Below, one piece after another: positions 30,356-40,116 of a stretch of DNA of 64,000 nucleotides. Each line of letters starts with the position of its first letter. Position 1 is the first letter of the stretch. This DNA is from Candidatus Rokubacteria bacterium 13_1_40CM_69_27. GTDB lineage: Bacteria > Methylomirabilota > Methylomirabilia > Rokubacteriales > CSP1-6. Location: contig MNEF01000101.1 of assembly GCA_001917535.1 (NCBI GenBank), positions 39,369-103,368 on the forward strand, written 5' to 3'. A model generated the notes under the pieces. That model saw only the letters and a program-made list of their open reading frames with translations, was not told where the DNA came from and searched no databases. A program made the position numbers and the translations under genes.

Positions 30356-31564
30356 CTAGATGGTCTTGTGCTTGGCGTTCTCGCCCGGGATCCCCGCGGT
30401 GATCTCCGCGCCGCCGGCGTCGAGGTCCGTCTTGATCTCCTCCTCGTACTGGCCGCGGAACCGGAAGCCGTGGGAGCGCACCGTCGCCTTCTTGTTCGTG
30501 ATCTTGTCGGTCAGCCAGGTCTTGTAGGCCGTCTTGTCCTTCCGCCACATGTCCCACTGGCTGGCGTTGTCCTCGAAGACCGCCTCGTTGACCATGGTGA
30601 TGCAACTCTCCACCGGGCAGACGGCCTCGCACACACCGCAGCCGCAGCAGGCCTCCATGTTGGCGTCGAAGGTGCCATCGGGCATGACGTCGAAGCACGA
30701 GTCCGGACAGGCGATCCAGCACAGGTTGCACTTCACGCAGGTGTCGAAGTCGACCACCGGGCGCATCGTGCGCGTGGTGAACTTCTTGAAGTAGGGGTTC
30801 CGCTCGGGGACGTAGCCCTTGCCGCCCTCCTTCGGCTTGCCGATGGGGATGGCCGGAATCGTGACGCCCTCGCGCATCTCCCACCAGCGCGGCAGCTCGA
30901 AGGCGTACGGGACCTCGGCGTTGCCCTCCCCGGGCTGGATCTGGCGCGCCTCCAGACGCTCGTAGGCCTTGCGGACGGAGGCCACCTTGAGCTCGGAGCC
31001 CCACTCCATCTCCCCGATGGCCTGGCAGACCCCGTCGAGGGTGAGGAACTCCGGGGCGATCTTGGCCAGCGCGCCGAGGATCCGGACCTCGGTGTGGTCT
31101 TCCTTGTACACCCAGAGCCCCGAGAACGACGCCCGGGCGCGGATCACGGCAAGCGTGTAGGGCTCGTCCTTTTTATGGATGTCCCGCAGGAGATCCTCGA
31201 AGGGCTGGAGCGACGTCATGAGGAGGGTGCCGTTGGGGAGCGTCAGCCGGTTGATCGGCTGCAATCCGTACCAGGCCCACGACTCCACGCCCTTGGCCAA
31301 CGTGTCGTCGACGCAGATCGTCACGTCCACATGCTTGGGCTCGTAGCGGGCCATGTTCTGCTCGAGCTCTTCCTTGGTGTCGGCGACGATGGCGAAGTCT
31401 TTGGCGGGAATGCCGTTGCGCTGCGGGCTGTCTCCGTAGCGGCCGAAGGCGATGCCCCAGCGGCCGGATTTGCGCGCCGACAGCACGATGCCGCGCGTGA
31501 TGCGCGACGCCAGGTTCTTCTGGAAAATCCCGCGGTAGACGACCTCGCAGATCAACGCCGACAT
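30356..31564 (-). CDS. 2-oxoacid:ferredoxin oxidoreductase fused gamma-delta subunit
   Basis: Gamma domain followed by ferredoxin domain CVKCNLCWIACPDSC...CCGCGVCEAVCPVESC. Confidence 0.9.
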   Translation of the reverse strand: MSALICEVVYRGIFQKNLASRITRGIVLSARKSGRWGIAFGRYGDSPQRNGIPAKDFAIVADTKEELEQNMARYEPKHVDVTICVDDTLAKGVESWAWYGLQPINRLTLPNGTLLMTSLQPFEDLLRDIHKKDEPYTLAVIRARASFSGLWVYKEDHTEVRILGALAKIAPEFLTLDGVCQAIGEMEWGSELKVASVRKAYERLEARQIQPGEGNAEVPYAFELPRWWEMREGVTIPAIPIGKPKEGGKGYVPERNPYFKKFTTRTMRPVVDFDTCVKCNLCWIACPDSCFDVMPDGTFDANMEACCGCGVCEAVCPVESCITMVNEAVFEDNASQWDMWRKDKTAYKTWLTDKITNKKATVRSHGFRFRGQYEEEIKTDLDAGGAEITAGIPGENAKHKTI

Positions 31565-31611
31565 GCGTGCCCCTCCTCGACCGACAGGCTCCCGGGGTGC
31601 AACTGGTCCGC

Positions 31612-31652
31612 TGGTCTGACCAAACTATGCTGTTACCACGACCGCTTGTCAA
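31612..31652 (-). promoter_or_regulatory. Promoter plus TGGTC-N-GACCA operator of the 2-oxoacid oxidoreductase operon
   Basis: Minus strand TTGACA(31652-31647)-N17-CATAGT(31629-31624), operator TGGTCAGACCA at 31622-31612. Confidence 0.72.
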
Positions 31653-31663
31653 GCGCTTTGTCT

Positions 31664-32455
31664 CTACCGAACCTTGCTCAGGAAACCGCTCACCGCCGCC
31701 GTGAAAGCCTCGGGCTGCTCCATGTTCGACAGGTGCGAGGCCGAGGGGATGATCGTCAGCTCGGAGCCCTTGATCTGCTCGTGGATCACACGTGCGGCGG
31801 CGACCGGCGTGCCGGGATCATCCTCCCCCACCACGACCAGCGTGGGCACGCGGATTGCGCTGAGGCGATCCGTCAGGTTCAGCCCGGCGATCGCATGGCA
31901 GCAGCCCGCGTACCCGCGCGGATTGGTCGCGCGGATCATCGCGCGCACCCGCTCGATGACGTCGGGACGCCGCTCGCGGAACGGCGCCGTGAACCAGCGG
32001 CCGATCGTGGGCTCCACCAGCGGCTCCATGCCCTGCGTCTCGGCGACGCGGATGCGCTCGTCCCACATCGGCTTGGCCTCGGTGGGCACGCGGCTCGACG
32101 TGTCGCAGAGCAGGAGGCTTGCGAGCCTCTCCGGCGCCTTGAGGGCCAGCGTCTGGCCGATCATGCCGCCCATGCTGAGGCCAATCCAGTGGGTCTTCGG
32201 GATGCCCAGCGCCGTCAGCAGCCCCAACGCGTCATCGGCCAGCCGCTCCAGCGTATACGGTCCCGCCGGCACGTCGGTGGCGCCATGACCGCGGGTATCG
32301 TACCGGAGCACTCGGAAGCGCGCGGTCAGCGCCGCCATCTGGGGGTTCCACATGCCGAGGTCCGCCGCCAGCGAATGGCTCAGCGTGACGACGGGCGCGG
32401 CGGCCGGCCCGTCCAGCGTGTAGTTGACGTTGATGCCGTTGGCAGCCACGTTCAT
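31664..32455 (-). CDS. Alpha/beta hydrolase (3-oxoadipate enol-lactonase-like)
   Basis: HSLAADLGMWNPQMAALTARFRVLRYDTRGHGATD; GLSMGGMIGQTLALKAPERLASLLLCDT. Confidence 0.85.
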   Translation of the reverse strand: MNVAANGINVNYTLDGPAAAPVVTLSHSLAADLGMWNPQMAALTARFRVLRYDTRGHGATDVPAGPYTLERLADDALGLLTALGIPKTHWIGLSMGGMIGQTLALKAPERLASLLLCDTSSRVPTEAKPMWDERIRVAETQGMEPLVEPTIGRWFTAPFRERRPDVIERVRAMIRATNPRGYAGCCHAIAGLNLTDRLSAIRVPTLVVVGEDDPGTPVAAARVIHEQIKGSELTIIPSASHLSNMEQPEAFTAAVSGFLSKVR

Positions 32456-32459
32456 CGCG

Positions 32460-33080
32460 TCATCCTCCCGGCCCGTTGATCGTCCACTCCAGCGCGTCGG
32501 CGGCGCGCGCATCGTACGGCCGGCCCCGTTTGCGGAGCTCGGCGATGACGCGCCGACGCGCGTCGATCGGCCGGTTTTGCCCCAGCTTGAATTTGGTGCG
32601 CCGCCGCGTGATCTCCAGCCGGACGGCGGCCAGCTGGGCCAGAGCGCCCCGATAGAGGGGGTCGTCGACGGCCAGCGCGCGGAAGCCGCCCTCCGGCTGA
32701 TAGCGGGCCAGCAGCCGTAGCTGCTGGGCGGCGACCGCGGCCGCCTCGTCGCTCACTGTCGCCACACACTCGAAGATCACCGTCCGATGATACGCCGTCG
32801 CCGAGCCGGCATATTCGGGATGCACCCAGTACGACGGAATCACCGCCAGCACCTCGTCGACCTCGAACAGGCAGCGCGGACGCGCCTTGAGGTCGGCGAT
32901 CTGCTCGTCGCGCCGCACCAGGTGCAGGTCGACGGCGTCGCCCGCGTGGACAAACGGGTAGAGGCCGAGGTGGGGCGTGCCGTCCTCGCCGACCGTGATC
33001 AGCCGGCCCAGCTCCTGCGCCTGGACGAAGCGGTCGATCTCCGCCGGCGGAATCGACGTGTAGTGATCGTGGAAGATCAC
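32460..33080 (-). CDS. FMN-binding negative transcriptional regulator (PaiB-like)
   Basis: HLGLYPFVHAGDAVDLHLVRRDEQIADL; IPSYWVHPEYAGSATAYHRTVIFECVATV; KFKLGQNR. Confidence 0.72.
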   Translation of the reverse strand: MIFHDHYTSIPPAEIDRFVQAQELGRLITVGEDGTPHLGLYPFVHAGDAVDLHLVRRDEQIADLKARPRCLFEVDEVLAVIPSYWVHPEYAGSATAYHRTVIFECVATVSDEAAAVAAQQLRLLARYQPEGGFRALAVDDPLYRGALAQLAAVRLEITRRRTKFKLGQNRPIDARRRVIAELRKRGRPYDARAADALEWTINGPGG

Positions 33081-33111
33081 CGGGGCCGCTCCCCCACTTT
33101 GGCGATTTCGT

Positions 33112-33732
33112 TCATCGGCTCGCCTCGGACGGCAGGGCCCCAGCCCCGGGACGTCCTGCGGCTCGCAAAACCATGCCGCAGAAGTAGCGGTGCACGGCGG
33201 GGTTGTCCGTGAGCTCGGGATGGAAGGTCCCCACCAGGACGCTGCCCTGACGCGCCAGCACCGGCTCCTCCTGATACGTCGCCAGCGTCTCCACGCCCGC
33301 TCCCACCCGGCGGATCCGCGGGGCCCGGATGAAGATCATATCGATGGGCGTCGGCTTACCGTCGAGGACGGCCAGCCCCGGCGCCTCGAACGACTCCCGC
33401 TGCCGGCCGTAGGCGTTGCGCTCGACGCCGACGTCGATGAAGCCGAAGGAGAACTGCCGCGGGCGTTCCACGTCCCGGGCCAGCACGATGAGTCCGGCGC
33501 AGGTGCCGAAGATGGGCTTGCCGGCGGCGTGGAACTTCTCGAGCGCCGGCACGAACGCCCATTCCTCCATCAGGTGCAGCAGGGTCGTGCTCTCGCCGCC
33601 GGGGATGATGAGGCCGTCCACGTCGGCCAGTTCTTCGGGCTTGCGCACCTCGACCGACGCGACGTCGCACCGGGCGAGCGCCTTTTCGTGCAGGGCGAAA
33701 TCGCCCTGCAGCGCCAGCACTCCGATCTTCAT
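33112..33732 (-). CDS. pdxT: Pyridoxal 5'-phosphate synthase glutaminase subunit
   Basis: MKIGVLALQGDFALHEKAL; IIPGGESTTLLHL; FGTCAGLIVLA; VGTFHPELT. Confidence 0.94.
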   Translation of the reverse strand: MKIGVLALQGDFALHEKALARCDVASVEVRKPEELADVDGLIIPGGESTTLLHLMEEWAFVPALEKFHAAGKPIFGTCAGLIVLARDVERPRQFSFGFIDVGVERNAYGRQRESFEAPGLAVLDGKPTPIDMIFIRAPRIRRVGAGVETLATYQEEPVLARQGSVLVGTFHPELTDNPAVHRYFCGMVLRAAGRPGAGALPSEASR

Positions 33733-33749
33733 GGATCCGACCTCACGCC

Positions 33750-34646
33750 CTACCACCCTCGCGTCTGCAGCAACTCCTCTTTCGTCAGCTTCGACGTCTC
33801 CAGCCCCACCATGGCCTCGCCCAGCTCCTCGCTGACCCGGGCCAGGACGTCCGGATCCTTGTAGTGCGTCGTGGCCTGGACGATGGCCTTGGCCCGCTTG
33901 GGGGGGTCGCTCGACTTGAAGATGCCCGAGCCGACGAAGACCGCTTCGGCGCCGAGCTGCATCATCAGCGCCGCGTCGGCGGGCGTGGCGATGCCCCCGG
34001 CCGAGAAATTCGGGACGGGCAGCCGTCCGTGCTTGCGCACCGAGCCGACCAGCTCGTAGGGCGCGCCCAGGTTCTTAGCCTCCGTCATCAGCTCCTCGGG
34101 CGCGAGTGTCGTCAGCCGCCGGATGCCGCTGGTCAGCGCGCGCATGTGGCGCACCGCCTCCACGATGTTGCCGGAACCGGCCTCGCCCTTCGTGCGGATC
34201 ATGGCCGCGCCCTCGCCGATGCGGCGCAGCGCCTCCCCCAGGTCGCGCGCCCCGCAGACGAAGGGCACCCGGAACGCGAACTTGTCCACGTGGAAGTGCT
34301 CGTCGGCCGGCGTGAGGACCTCGGACTCGTCGATGAAATCGACCGCGAGCGATTCCAGGATTTGGGCCTCGACGAAGTGACCGATCCGGCACTTGGCCAT
34401 GACCGGGATGGTGACGGTAGCCTGAATCTCCTTGATCTTCTTCACGGACGCCATGCGGGCCACACCGCCCTCTTTTCGAATATCGGCGGGCACGCGCTCG
34501 AGCGCCATCACCGCCGCCGCCCCCGCCTCCTCGGCGATCTTGGCCTGCTCGGCATTCGTCACGTCCATGATGACCCCGCCCTTGAGCATCTCGGCGAGGC
34601 CGATGTGCTTGCGATCCGCGATGCGCAACCCGTTCAGCTCCGTCAT
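33750..34646 (-). CDS. pdxS: Pyridoxal 5'-phosphate synthase lyase subunit
   Basis: [51 protein letters not shown]. Confidence 0.96.
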   Translation of the reverse strand: MTELNGLRIADRKHIGLAEMLKGGVIMDVTNAEQAKIAEEAGAAAVMALERVPADIRKEGGVARMASVKKIKEIQATVTIPVMAKCRIGHFVEAQILESLAVDFIDESEVLTPADEHFHVDKFAFRVPFVCGARDLGEALRRIGEGAAMIRTKGEAGSGNIVEAVRHMRALTSGIRRLTTLAPEELMTEAKNLGAPYELVGSVRKHGRLPVPNFSAGGIATPADAALMMQLGAEAVFVGSGIFKSSDPPKRAKAIVQATTHYKDPDVLARVSEELGEAMVGLETSKLTKEELLQTRGW

Positions 34647-34693
34647 GTCGTGTCTCCTTACGCCGTCGTGCGGCTGCGTTGCCCCGCTTACCG

Positions 34694-36223
34694 TCAGACC
34701 AGCGGCACCGTCACGCCTTCCGACCGCGGGCGCGGCGCCGGGCGCTTCAAGCTGTCTCTGACCACCTCGGCCAGCCGCCGGATCCCCTCGTCGATCCGCG
34801 CGGCGGGCACCGACGAAAATGACAGCCGGAGCGTGCGCTCGCCGCCCTCCAGGAAGAAGGCGGCCCCCGGCGTGAACGCCACTCCGCGCGCGGCCGCGCG
34901 GGGGAGCAGCGCCGCGGCGTCGAGCCCGGGCGGCAGGGTCACCAGCAGCGAGAACCCGCCCTGAGGCTCGGTCCAGGTCACGCTCTCCGGCATGCGTCGC
35001 TCCAGCGCTCCCAGCAGCAGCGCGCGGCGGCGGCCGTACTCGCGGGCGACGCGCGCGACGTGACGATCGAGCAGCCGCCGCTCGCAGAACCGGTGGACCG
35101 CCGCCTGGAGCAGGGCGCTCGTGTGCAGGTCGGCCAGCTGCTTGGCGGCGGCGAGCCGCTCGATGACGGGGGGCGGCGCCAGCAGCCAGCCCAGGCGCAG
35201 CCCCGGGAAGAGGATCTTGGAGAACGTCCCGATGTAGATCACGAGCCCGTCGTGGTCCTGCGCCTTGAGCGGCCCCGGCGGCCGCTCGCCGTAGTACAGG
35301 CTGGGATCGAAGCCGTCCTCCACGATCGGCACCTGATGGCGCGCCGCCGCGGCCAGCAGCCGGCGAGAGGTCTCTGCGCCCATGGCCAGGCCCGTGGGGT
35401 TGTGGCAGGTCGGCTGGCAGTAGAAGAGCTTCGGCGCGTGACGCTCGAGCAGCCGCTCGAACACCTCGGCCTGGGGCCCATCGGCCTGCCACGGCACGGT
35501 GAGGAGCTGGGCGCCGAACGCGCGGAAGACCTGCACGGCCCGCGGGTAGGTCGGCTGCTCGATCGCGACGAAGTCGCCGGGATCGACGAGCGTGCGGGCG
35601 ATCAGGTCGAAGCCCTGCTGCGAGCCGTTGACGATCAGGATCTCGTCCGGTCGGGCCTCGAGCCCGAAGCGCAAGAGGTAGGTGGACAGGTATTGCCGGA
35701 GGGGGGCGTAGCCCGCCACCGGCGAGTACTGGAGCAGCACCTCACCCTCGTCCCGCACCACCTCGTTGAGGGCCCGCCGAAAGGCGTCGGTCGGGAAGAG
35801 GCCGCTGTCGGGCATGCCGCCGGCGAAGGAGATCACCGCCGCCGGCAGCCCGCTCGGCGGCACCAGCGCCCGGCGGCGATTGTCCTCGGTCTCGACGATC
35901 CGGGCGCTGCGCGAGAAGAGCCCCGACCAATTGATGGGCGGCCGCGGGGCGCTCTCGGGGGCGGCCGGCCGCCCGTGGTCCCCGGCGCGCTCGGCGATGA
36001 ACGTGCCCTGCCCCACGTGGGACCGCGCGGCGCCCGCGGCGACCAGCTCCTCGTAGGCGAGCACCACGGTCGCGCGGTTCACGCCCAGGGCCCGGGCCAG
36101 CTCCCGGGTGGCGGGCAGCTTCATCCCGGGCAGCAGAAGGCCGTCGCGGACGAGCCGCTCGAGGTGCGCCTGGATCTGGCGCGCCAACGGGACCGGTTTG
36201 CTGCGGTCGAGCGCGATCTGCAT
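34694..36223 (-). CDS. MocR/PdxR-type regulator (GntR HTH fused to aminotransferase fold)
   Basis: [89 protein letters not shown] Lys motif; next to pdxST. Confidence 0.92.
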   Translation of the reverse strand: MQIALDRSKPVPLARQIQAHLERLVRDGLLLPGMKLPATRELARALGVNRATVVLAYEELVAAGAARSHVGQGTFIAERAGDHGRPAAPESAPRPPINWSGLFSRSARIVETEDNRRRALVPPSGLPAAVISFAGGMPDSGLFPTDAFRRALNEVVRDEGEVLLQYSPVAGYAPLRQYLSTYLLRFGLEARPDEILIVNGSQQGFDLIARTLVDPGDFVAIEQPTYPRAVQVFRAFGAQLLTVPWQADGPQAEVFERLLERHAPKLFYCQPTCHNPTGLAMGAETSRRLLAAAARHQVPIVEDGFDPSLYYGERPPGPLKAQDHDGLVIYIGTFSKILFPGLRLGWLLAPPPVIERLAAAKQLADLHTSALLQAAVHRFCERRLLDRHVARVAREYGRRRALLLGALERRMPESVTWTEPQGGFSLLVTLPPGLDAAALLPRAAARGVAFTPGAAFFLEGGERTLRLSFSSVPAARIDEGIRRLAEVVRDSLKRPAPRPRSEGVTVPLV

Positions 36224-36275
36224 AGGTCGCCTCAACCAACCATTTTCGGCTAAAAATCACCTCGGTCAAGCGCCA

Positions 36276-36301
36276 ATTGGTCTACCCGGCGACCGACCAA
36301 T
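36276..36301. promoter_or_regulatory. Inverted repeat, candidate MocR/PdxR operator
   Basis: ATTGGTC-N12-GACCAAT in the divergent region between MocR gene and the 36357 gene; TATAAT at 36313-36318 on + strand. Confidence 0.6.
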
Positions 36302-36356
36302 GTCCGGGGCCGTATAATGGTCGAGCGTTGGATATTCCCGAGCAGGAGGCGATTCG

Positions 36357-36653
36357 ATGGCCGAGATGAAGGAGTTCGCGGGCCTGTTCTACCGAGAAGG
36401 CGCGCTCGACCCCAAGACGATGCAGCTCGTGGCGCTGGCGGCGATGGCGGCCGCCGGCTGCACCTCCTGAGTGCCGGGACGCTTCGCGGCTGCGAAGCAA
36501 GCCGGCGCCACCGAGGACGAGATCAGCGAGACCCTCTACTACGCCATGCGGGGGGCGGCCCGGGCGACCTGGTCGACCATCAAATACATCCCCGGCGTCG
36601 AGGACCTCAACAAGGAGTGGAAGACGAAGTTCGAGCGGCGGTCGGGAACGTAG
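36357..36653 (+). CDS. AhpD/carboxymuconolactone decarboxylase-like selenoprotein, Sec at in-frame TGA 36468-36470
   Basis: AGGAGG RBS at 36344-36349. MAEMKEFAGLFYREGALDPKTMQLVALAAMAAAGCTS[U]VPGRFAAAKQAGATEDEISETLYYAMRGAARATWSTIKYIPGVEDLNKEWKTKFERRSGT; TGA occupies the second Cys of the family CxxC. Confidence 0.85.
36471..36506 (+). promoter_or_regulatory. Bacterial SECIS element
   Basis: After TGA: GCCGG-gac-GCTTCGC-ggct-GCGAAGC-aag-CCGGC; 7-bp upper and 5-bp lower stem, G-containing apical loop 17 nt after TGA. Confidence 0.8.
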
Positions 36654-37433
36654 GTGCCTGACCAGGGGCGGAGCGGGGCCCTCGGCGCGACGCTGAACGG
36701 GCCCCTGCTCCGTCTCCAGCACCTCACCAAACAGTTCACCACCCAGCGCGCCGTCGACGACCTCTCCCTCTCGGTCGCCCCCGGCGAGGTCTACGGGCTC
36801 ATCGGCCCCAACGGCTCCGGCAAGACGACCACGGTGAAGCTCATCGCCGGGCTCTACCGGCCGACGGCAGGCCGCGTCGAGGTCGCCGGGATCGATCTCC
36901 ACCAGGAGCCGGAGCGCGCCAAGCGCCTGCTCGGCTACGTGCCCGACGAGCCGTTCGCTTACGAGCGCATGTCGGGCCGCGAGTTCCTCCACCTGATCGG
37001 CGAGCTGTGGGCGGTGCCGGCGGCGGAGCGCGCACGGAAGATCGACGAGCTGGCCGATCTCTTTCGGATCGGCAGCACGCTCGACGCCTACGTCGAAAGC
37101 TACTCCCGCGGCAGCCGGCAGAAGCTCTCCCTGATCGCCGCCCTCCTGCACGCGCCGCGCCTGCTGGTCATCGACGAGCCCATCGTCGGGCTCGATCCCG
37201 AGAGCGCCGCGCGGACGCGGGAGCTGCTGGCCGACTACGCGGCGCGCGGCGGCGCCGTCCTGGTCTGCACCCACACGCTGGCCTTTGCCGAGGCCGTCTG
37301 CCATCGCCTGGGGCTGCTCCGCGACGGCCGGCTCGCCGCCGAAGGCGATCTCCCCACCTTGCGTGCCCTGGCGGGGGCGGCCGCGGGCGACTCCCTCGAG
37401 GACCTCTATCTCCACTTCGCGGCTCGTTCTTAG
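36654..37433 (+). CDS. ABC transporter ATP-binding protein
   Basis: GLIGPNGSGKTTTVKLIAGL Walker A; YSRGSRQKLSLIAALLHAPRLLVIDEPIVGLDP signature/Walker B; GTG start. Confidence 0.93.
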   Translation: MPDQGRSGALGATLNGPLLRLQHLTKQFTTQRAVDDLSLSVAPGEVYGLIGPNGSGKTTTVKLIAGLYRPTAGRVEVAGIDLHQEPERAKRLLGYVPDEPFAYERMSGREFLHLIGELWAVPAAERARKIDELADLFRIGSTLDAYVESYSRGSRQKLSLIAALLHAPRLLVIDEPIVGLDPESAARTRELLADYAARGGAVLVCTHTLAFAEAVCHRLGLLRDGRLAAEGDLPTLRALAGAAAGDSLEDLYLHFAARS

Positions 37434-39093
37434 GCTGCTGCGCCAGCGGCTCGCCCACCTCCGGTCGATCCTCGGCCGCGGCCAGGGGGCGCGCCGCACG
37501 ATCTTCGCGGGCTTCGTGCTGGTCTTCGGCGCCGTCATGGTGGCCGAGTACGCCGTCTTCCGCCGCGCGCTCTTCACCATCGGCGAGCTGGGGGCGGCCA
37601 GTGCCGCGCTGACGCTCTACTTCCTCGAGAGCGTCATGGTGCTCATCTTCGTGCTCGCCCTGCTGAGCTTCGTGGCTTCGGGGCTCTGGGTCTACTACCG
37701 GGCTCGGGACACGCGTCTGCTGCTGGCCGCGCCGATCCCCCTCGGCGGGCTCTACGCCCTGCGGAGCGTGGAGACCTTCACGCTCACGTCGTGGCCGCTG
37801 GGGGTCGTCGGGTTGCCGGCTCTCCTCGCCCTCGGCGCGGCCTACCGGCAGGATCCGGGATTCTACGCCTACGGTGCGGTCGTGCTGACCTGCTTCGCCG
37901 CGCTGACCGGCGCCGGCGGCGCGCTCGTCACCACGGCCGCCGGCGCCGCGCTTCGCCGGGCCCCGTCGCGCCTGGTCGTCGCCGTCACCGTGGCCGTCCT
38001 CCTGGTCGCGTTCATCGCTCTCGTCGGCCGCAACCTGGTGCCCTCGGCGGTCGACTTCCACGTGATGTTCGAGCCTGGCACGCTCAACGGCAAACCGGCG
38101 TCGATCAAGTTCATCGAGGGGAAGTTCGCGCTGTGGCCGAGCCATCCATTCGCGGCGGCGCTCTACACGCGCGCGACGGGCGGGCCGGCCGGCTCGGCGG
38201 CGACCGGGTGGGCGCTATGGCTGGCGCCGTTGGGCGCGCTCCTGGGCGCCGCCACCCTGGGACGGCGGCTCTACGGCCGGACGCTTCCGGCCATGGCCGA
38301 GAGCTTCGGGCCGGCGGCGGCCGCCGCTCCCTCCCCGCGGGCGGCGGCCAGCGGCTTTCCGCGCTGGCTCAGCGGCCCCATCGGCGCGCTGATCGAGCGG
38401 GATCTTATCGCCATCGCGCGCAGCCCCCACGAGCTGGGGCGCGCCGCCTTCATCGCGCTCCTGCTCCTCCTCTACACCTCGTTCATCGTCATCGCGCCCC
38501 TGCGCGAGGTGGCCGACCGCCCGGAGGCCGTGGCGCGCCTGCTCCTCTTCTCGGTCATCGCCTCCGGCTACTTCATCACCGCCTTCGGCCTGCGCTTCGT
38601 CTTCCCCAGCCTCTCGCTGGAGGGCCGCGTCGCCTGGGTGTTCTTCTCGAGCCCGGTCAGCGCCTTCCGCCTGGTCATGGCCCGGGCCGCCCTCTACGTC
38701 TCGGTGCTCAGCGTCGTGGTGGTGCCGATCGCGATGATCGGCGTCGTCCGCCTCGTCCGCGAGCCCGGCCTGGTGGCCACGATGGCCGCGCTCCTCTTGC
38801 TTCTGGCCGCCACCACGGCGACCCTCCTGCTGGCGTTCGGCGCCGCCTGGCCGGACTTCCGGGAGCCCAACCCCGAGACCCTCTCCACCAGCGGCGGCGG
38901 CCTGGCCGGCACCGTCATCTGTCTCCTGTACGTCGCCGGCATGGGATGGATCGCGCGCCAGGCGGCGCTGGCATCGACCGGGGGCGGCAGCACGGTAACG
39001 TGGCTGGCGATAGGCGCCGTCGCGTCGGTCGCGCTGATCACCGGCGCGCTCGGGCTCGCGCGCTGGCGCCTGCGCACCCTCGAAGCCCGGTGA
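37285..39093 (+). CDS. ABC-2-like multi-TM permease, start uncertain (true start probably near 37.4 kb)
   Basis: Many TM segments from TIFAGFVLVFGAVMVAEYAVF onward; follows the ATPase. Listed TTG start lies inside the ATPase gene. Confidence 0.78.
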   Translation: MPRPSAIAWGCSATAGSPPKAISPPCVPWRGRPRATPSRTSISTSRLVLRLLRQRLAHLRSILGRGQGARRTIFAGFVLVFGAVMVAEYAVFRRALFTIGELGAASAALTLYFLESVMVLIFVLALLSFVASGLWVYYRARDTRLLLAAPIPLGGLYALRSVETFTLTSWPLGVVGLPALLALGAAYRQDPGFYAYGAVVLTCFAALTGAGGALVTTAAGAALRRAPSRLVVAVTVAVLLVAFIALVGRNLVPSAVDFHVMFEPGTLNGKPASIKFIEGKFALWPSHPFAAALYTRATGGPAGSAATGWALWLAPLGALLGAATLGRRLYGRTLPAMAESFGPAAAAAPSPRAAASGFPRWLSGPIGALIERDLIAIARSPHELGRAAFIALLLLLYTSFIVIAPLREVADRPEAVARLLLFSVIASGYFITAFGLRFVFPSLSLEGRVAWVFFSSPVSAFRLVMARAALYVSVLSVVVVPIAMIGVVRLVREPGLVATMAALLLLLAATTATLLLAFGAAWPDFREPNPETLSTSGGGLAGTVICLLYVAGMGWIARQAALASTGGGSTVTWLAIGAVASVALITGALGLARWRLRTLEAR

Positions 39094-39106
39094 GAAGGAG
39101 ACCGCC

Positions 39107-39286
39107 ATGGCGGGTGAGGCCCCCATCAGGCAGGCCGTGAAGTGGATCGACGAGCAGCTCCTCGACAACCCCAAGGCGGATCGGATCAAGCTCGTCGACG
39201 AGGCATCACGTCGCTTCGACCTGTCGCCCCTGGACGAGGACTTCCTCTTGCGCCACCTCGCGGAGCGCGCCAGGGACAAGAAGTGA
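39107..39286 (+). CDS. Small hypothetical protein (59 aa)
   Basis: GAAGGAG RBS; MAGEAPIRQAVKWIDEQLLDNPKADRIKLVDEASRRFDLSPLDEDFLLRHLAERARDKK*; GTGA overlap with next gene. Absent from ORF track. Confidence 0.72.
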   Translation: MAGEAPIRQAVKWIDEQLLDNPKADRIKLVDEASRRFDLSPLDEDFLLRHLAERARDKK

Positions 39287-40059
39287 GCGACCGGCACGGC
39301 CAGCGCGTCCGCGAGCAGTTCGGCCCCAGCGCCGAGGCCTATGTGACGAGCGTCTCGCACGCCGCCGGCGCCGACCTCGAGCAGTTGCTGGCCTGGGGGC
39401 GCGCCCGGCGGCCCTCGCGCGTGCTCGACGTCGCCACGGGCGGCGGCCACACCGCGCTGGCCTTCGCGGGCCTGGCCACGCGGGTCGTCGCCTTCGACCT
39501 CACCGAGCCGATGCTGCGGGCGGCACGGGAGTTCATCCGGGGCCGGGGCGTGGCCAACCTCGCCTACGTCACCGGCGACGTGGAGGCGCTGCCCTTCCAG
39601 GCCGGCGCCTTCTCCGTGGTCACCTGCCGGATCGCCCTCCACCACGTCGCCAACCCCGGCGCCGCCATCCGGGAGGTCGCGCGCGTGCTGGGCCCCGGCG
39701 GCTCCTTCCTCGTCCAGGACATCCTGGGGCACGACGACCAGGAGATCGCCTCCTTCATCACCGAGGTCGAGCGCCGGCGGGATCCCTCGCACGTGCGCGC
39801 CTACCGCGCGCGGGAGTGGAAGGCGCTGCTGCGCGGCGCGGGCCTGACGGTGATCGACGAGACGGTCCTGACCAAGGTCCGCGTCTGGGACGACTGGACG
39901 GGGCGCATGCGGATGGCGCCGGACGCCCGCCGCGCCCTCGAGGGGTTCGTCCTGTCGGCGCCGGAGCCCCATCGCGCGGCGTTCGATTTCCGACTCACGG
40001 ACACCGGCGTGGAGTCGTTCACCGACCGCATGATCCTGCTGCGGGCCGACAAAGACTGA
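39283..40059 (+). CDS. Class I SAM-dependent methyltransferase
   Basis: SRVLDVATGGGHTALAFAGLATRVVAFDLTEPML; GGSFLVQDILG; GTG start. Confidence 0.9.
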   Translation: MSDRHGQRVREQFGPSAEAYVTSVSHAAGADLEQLLAWGRARRPSRVLDVATGGGHTALAFAGLATRVVAFDLTEPMLRAAREFIRGRGVANLAYVTGDVEALPFQAGAFSVVTCRIALHHVANPGAAIREVARVLGPGGSFLVQDILGHDDQEIASFITEVERRRDPSHVRAYRAREWKALLRGAGLTVIDETVLTKVRVWDDWTGRMRMAPDARRALEGFVLSAPEPHRAAFDFRLTDTGVESFTDRMILLRADKD

Positions 40060-40116
40060 GTAGCTCAACGACCACACTTGCCGTCCGGGCGGACGACGTA
40101 GCACACTGGTGCCGAG

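Noticed and set aside
36317-36661. 114-aa ORF as listed, and the 60-aa ORF 36471-36653
   Set aside because: The first is in the wrong frame (Arg-rich translation); the second is only the post-TGA part of the selenoprotein frame.
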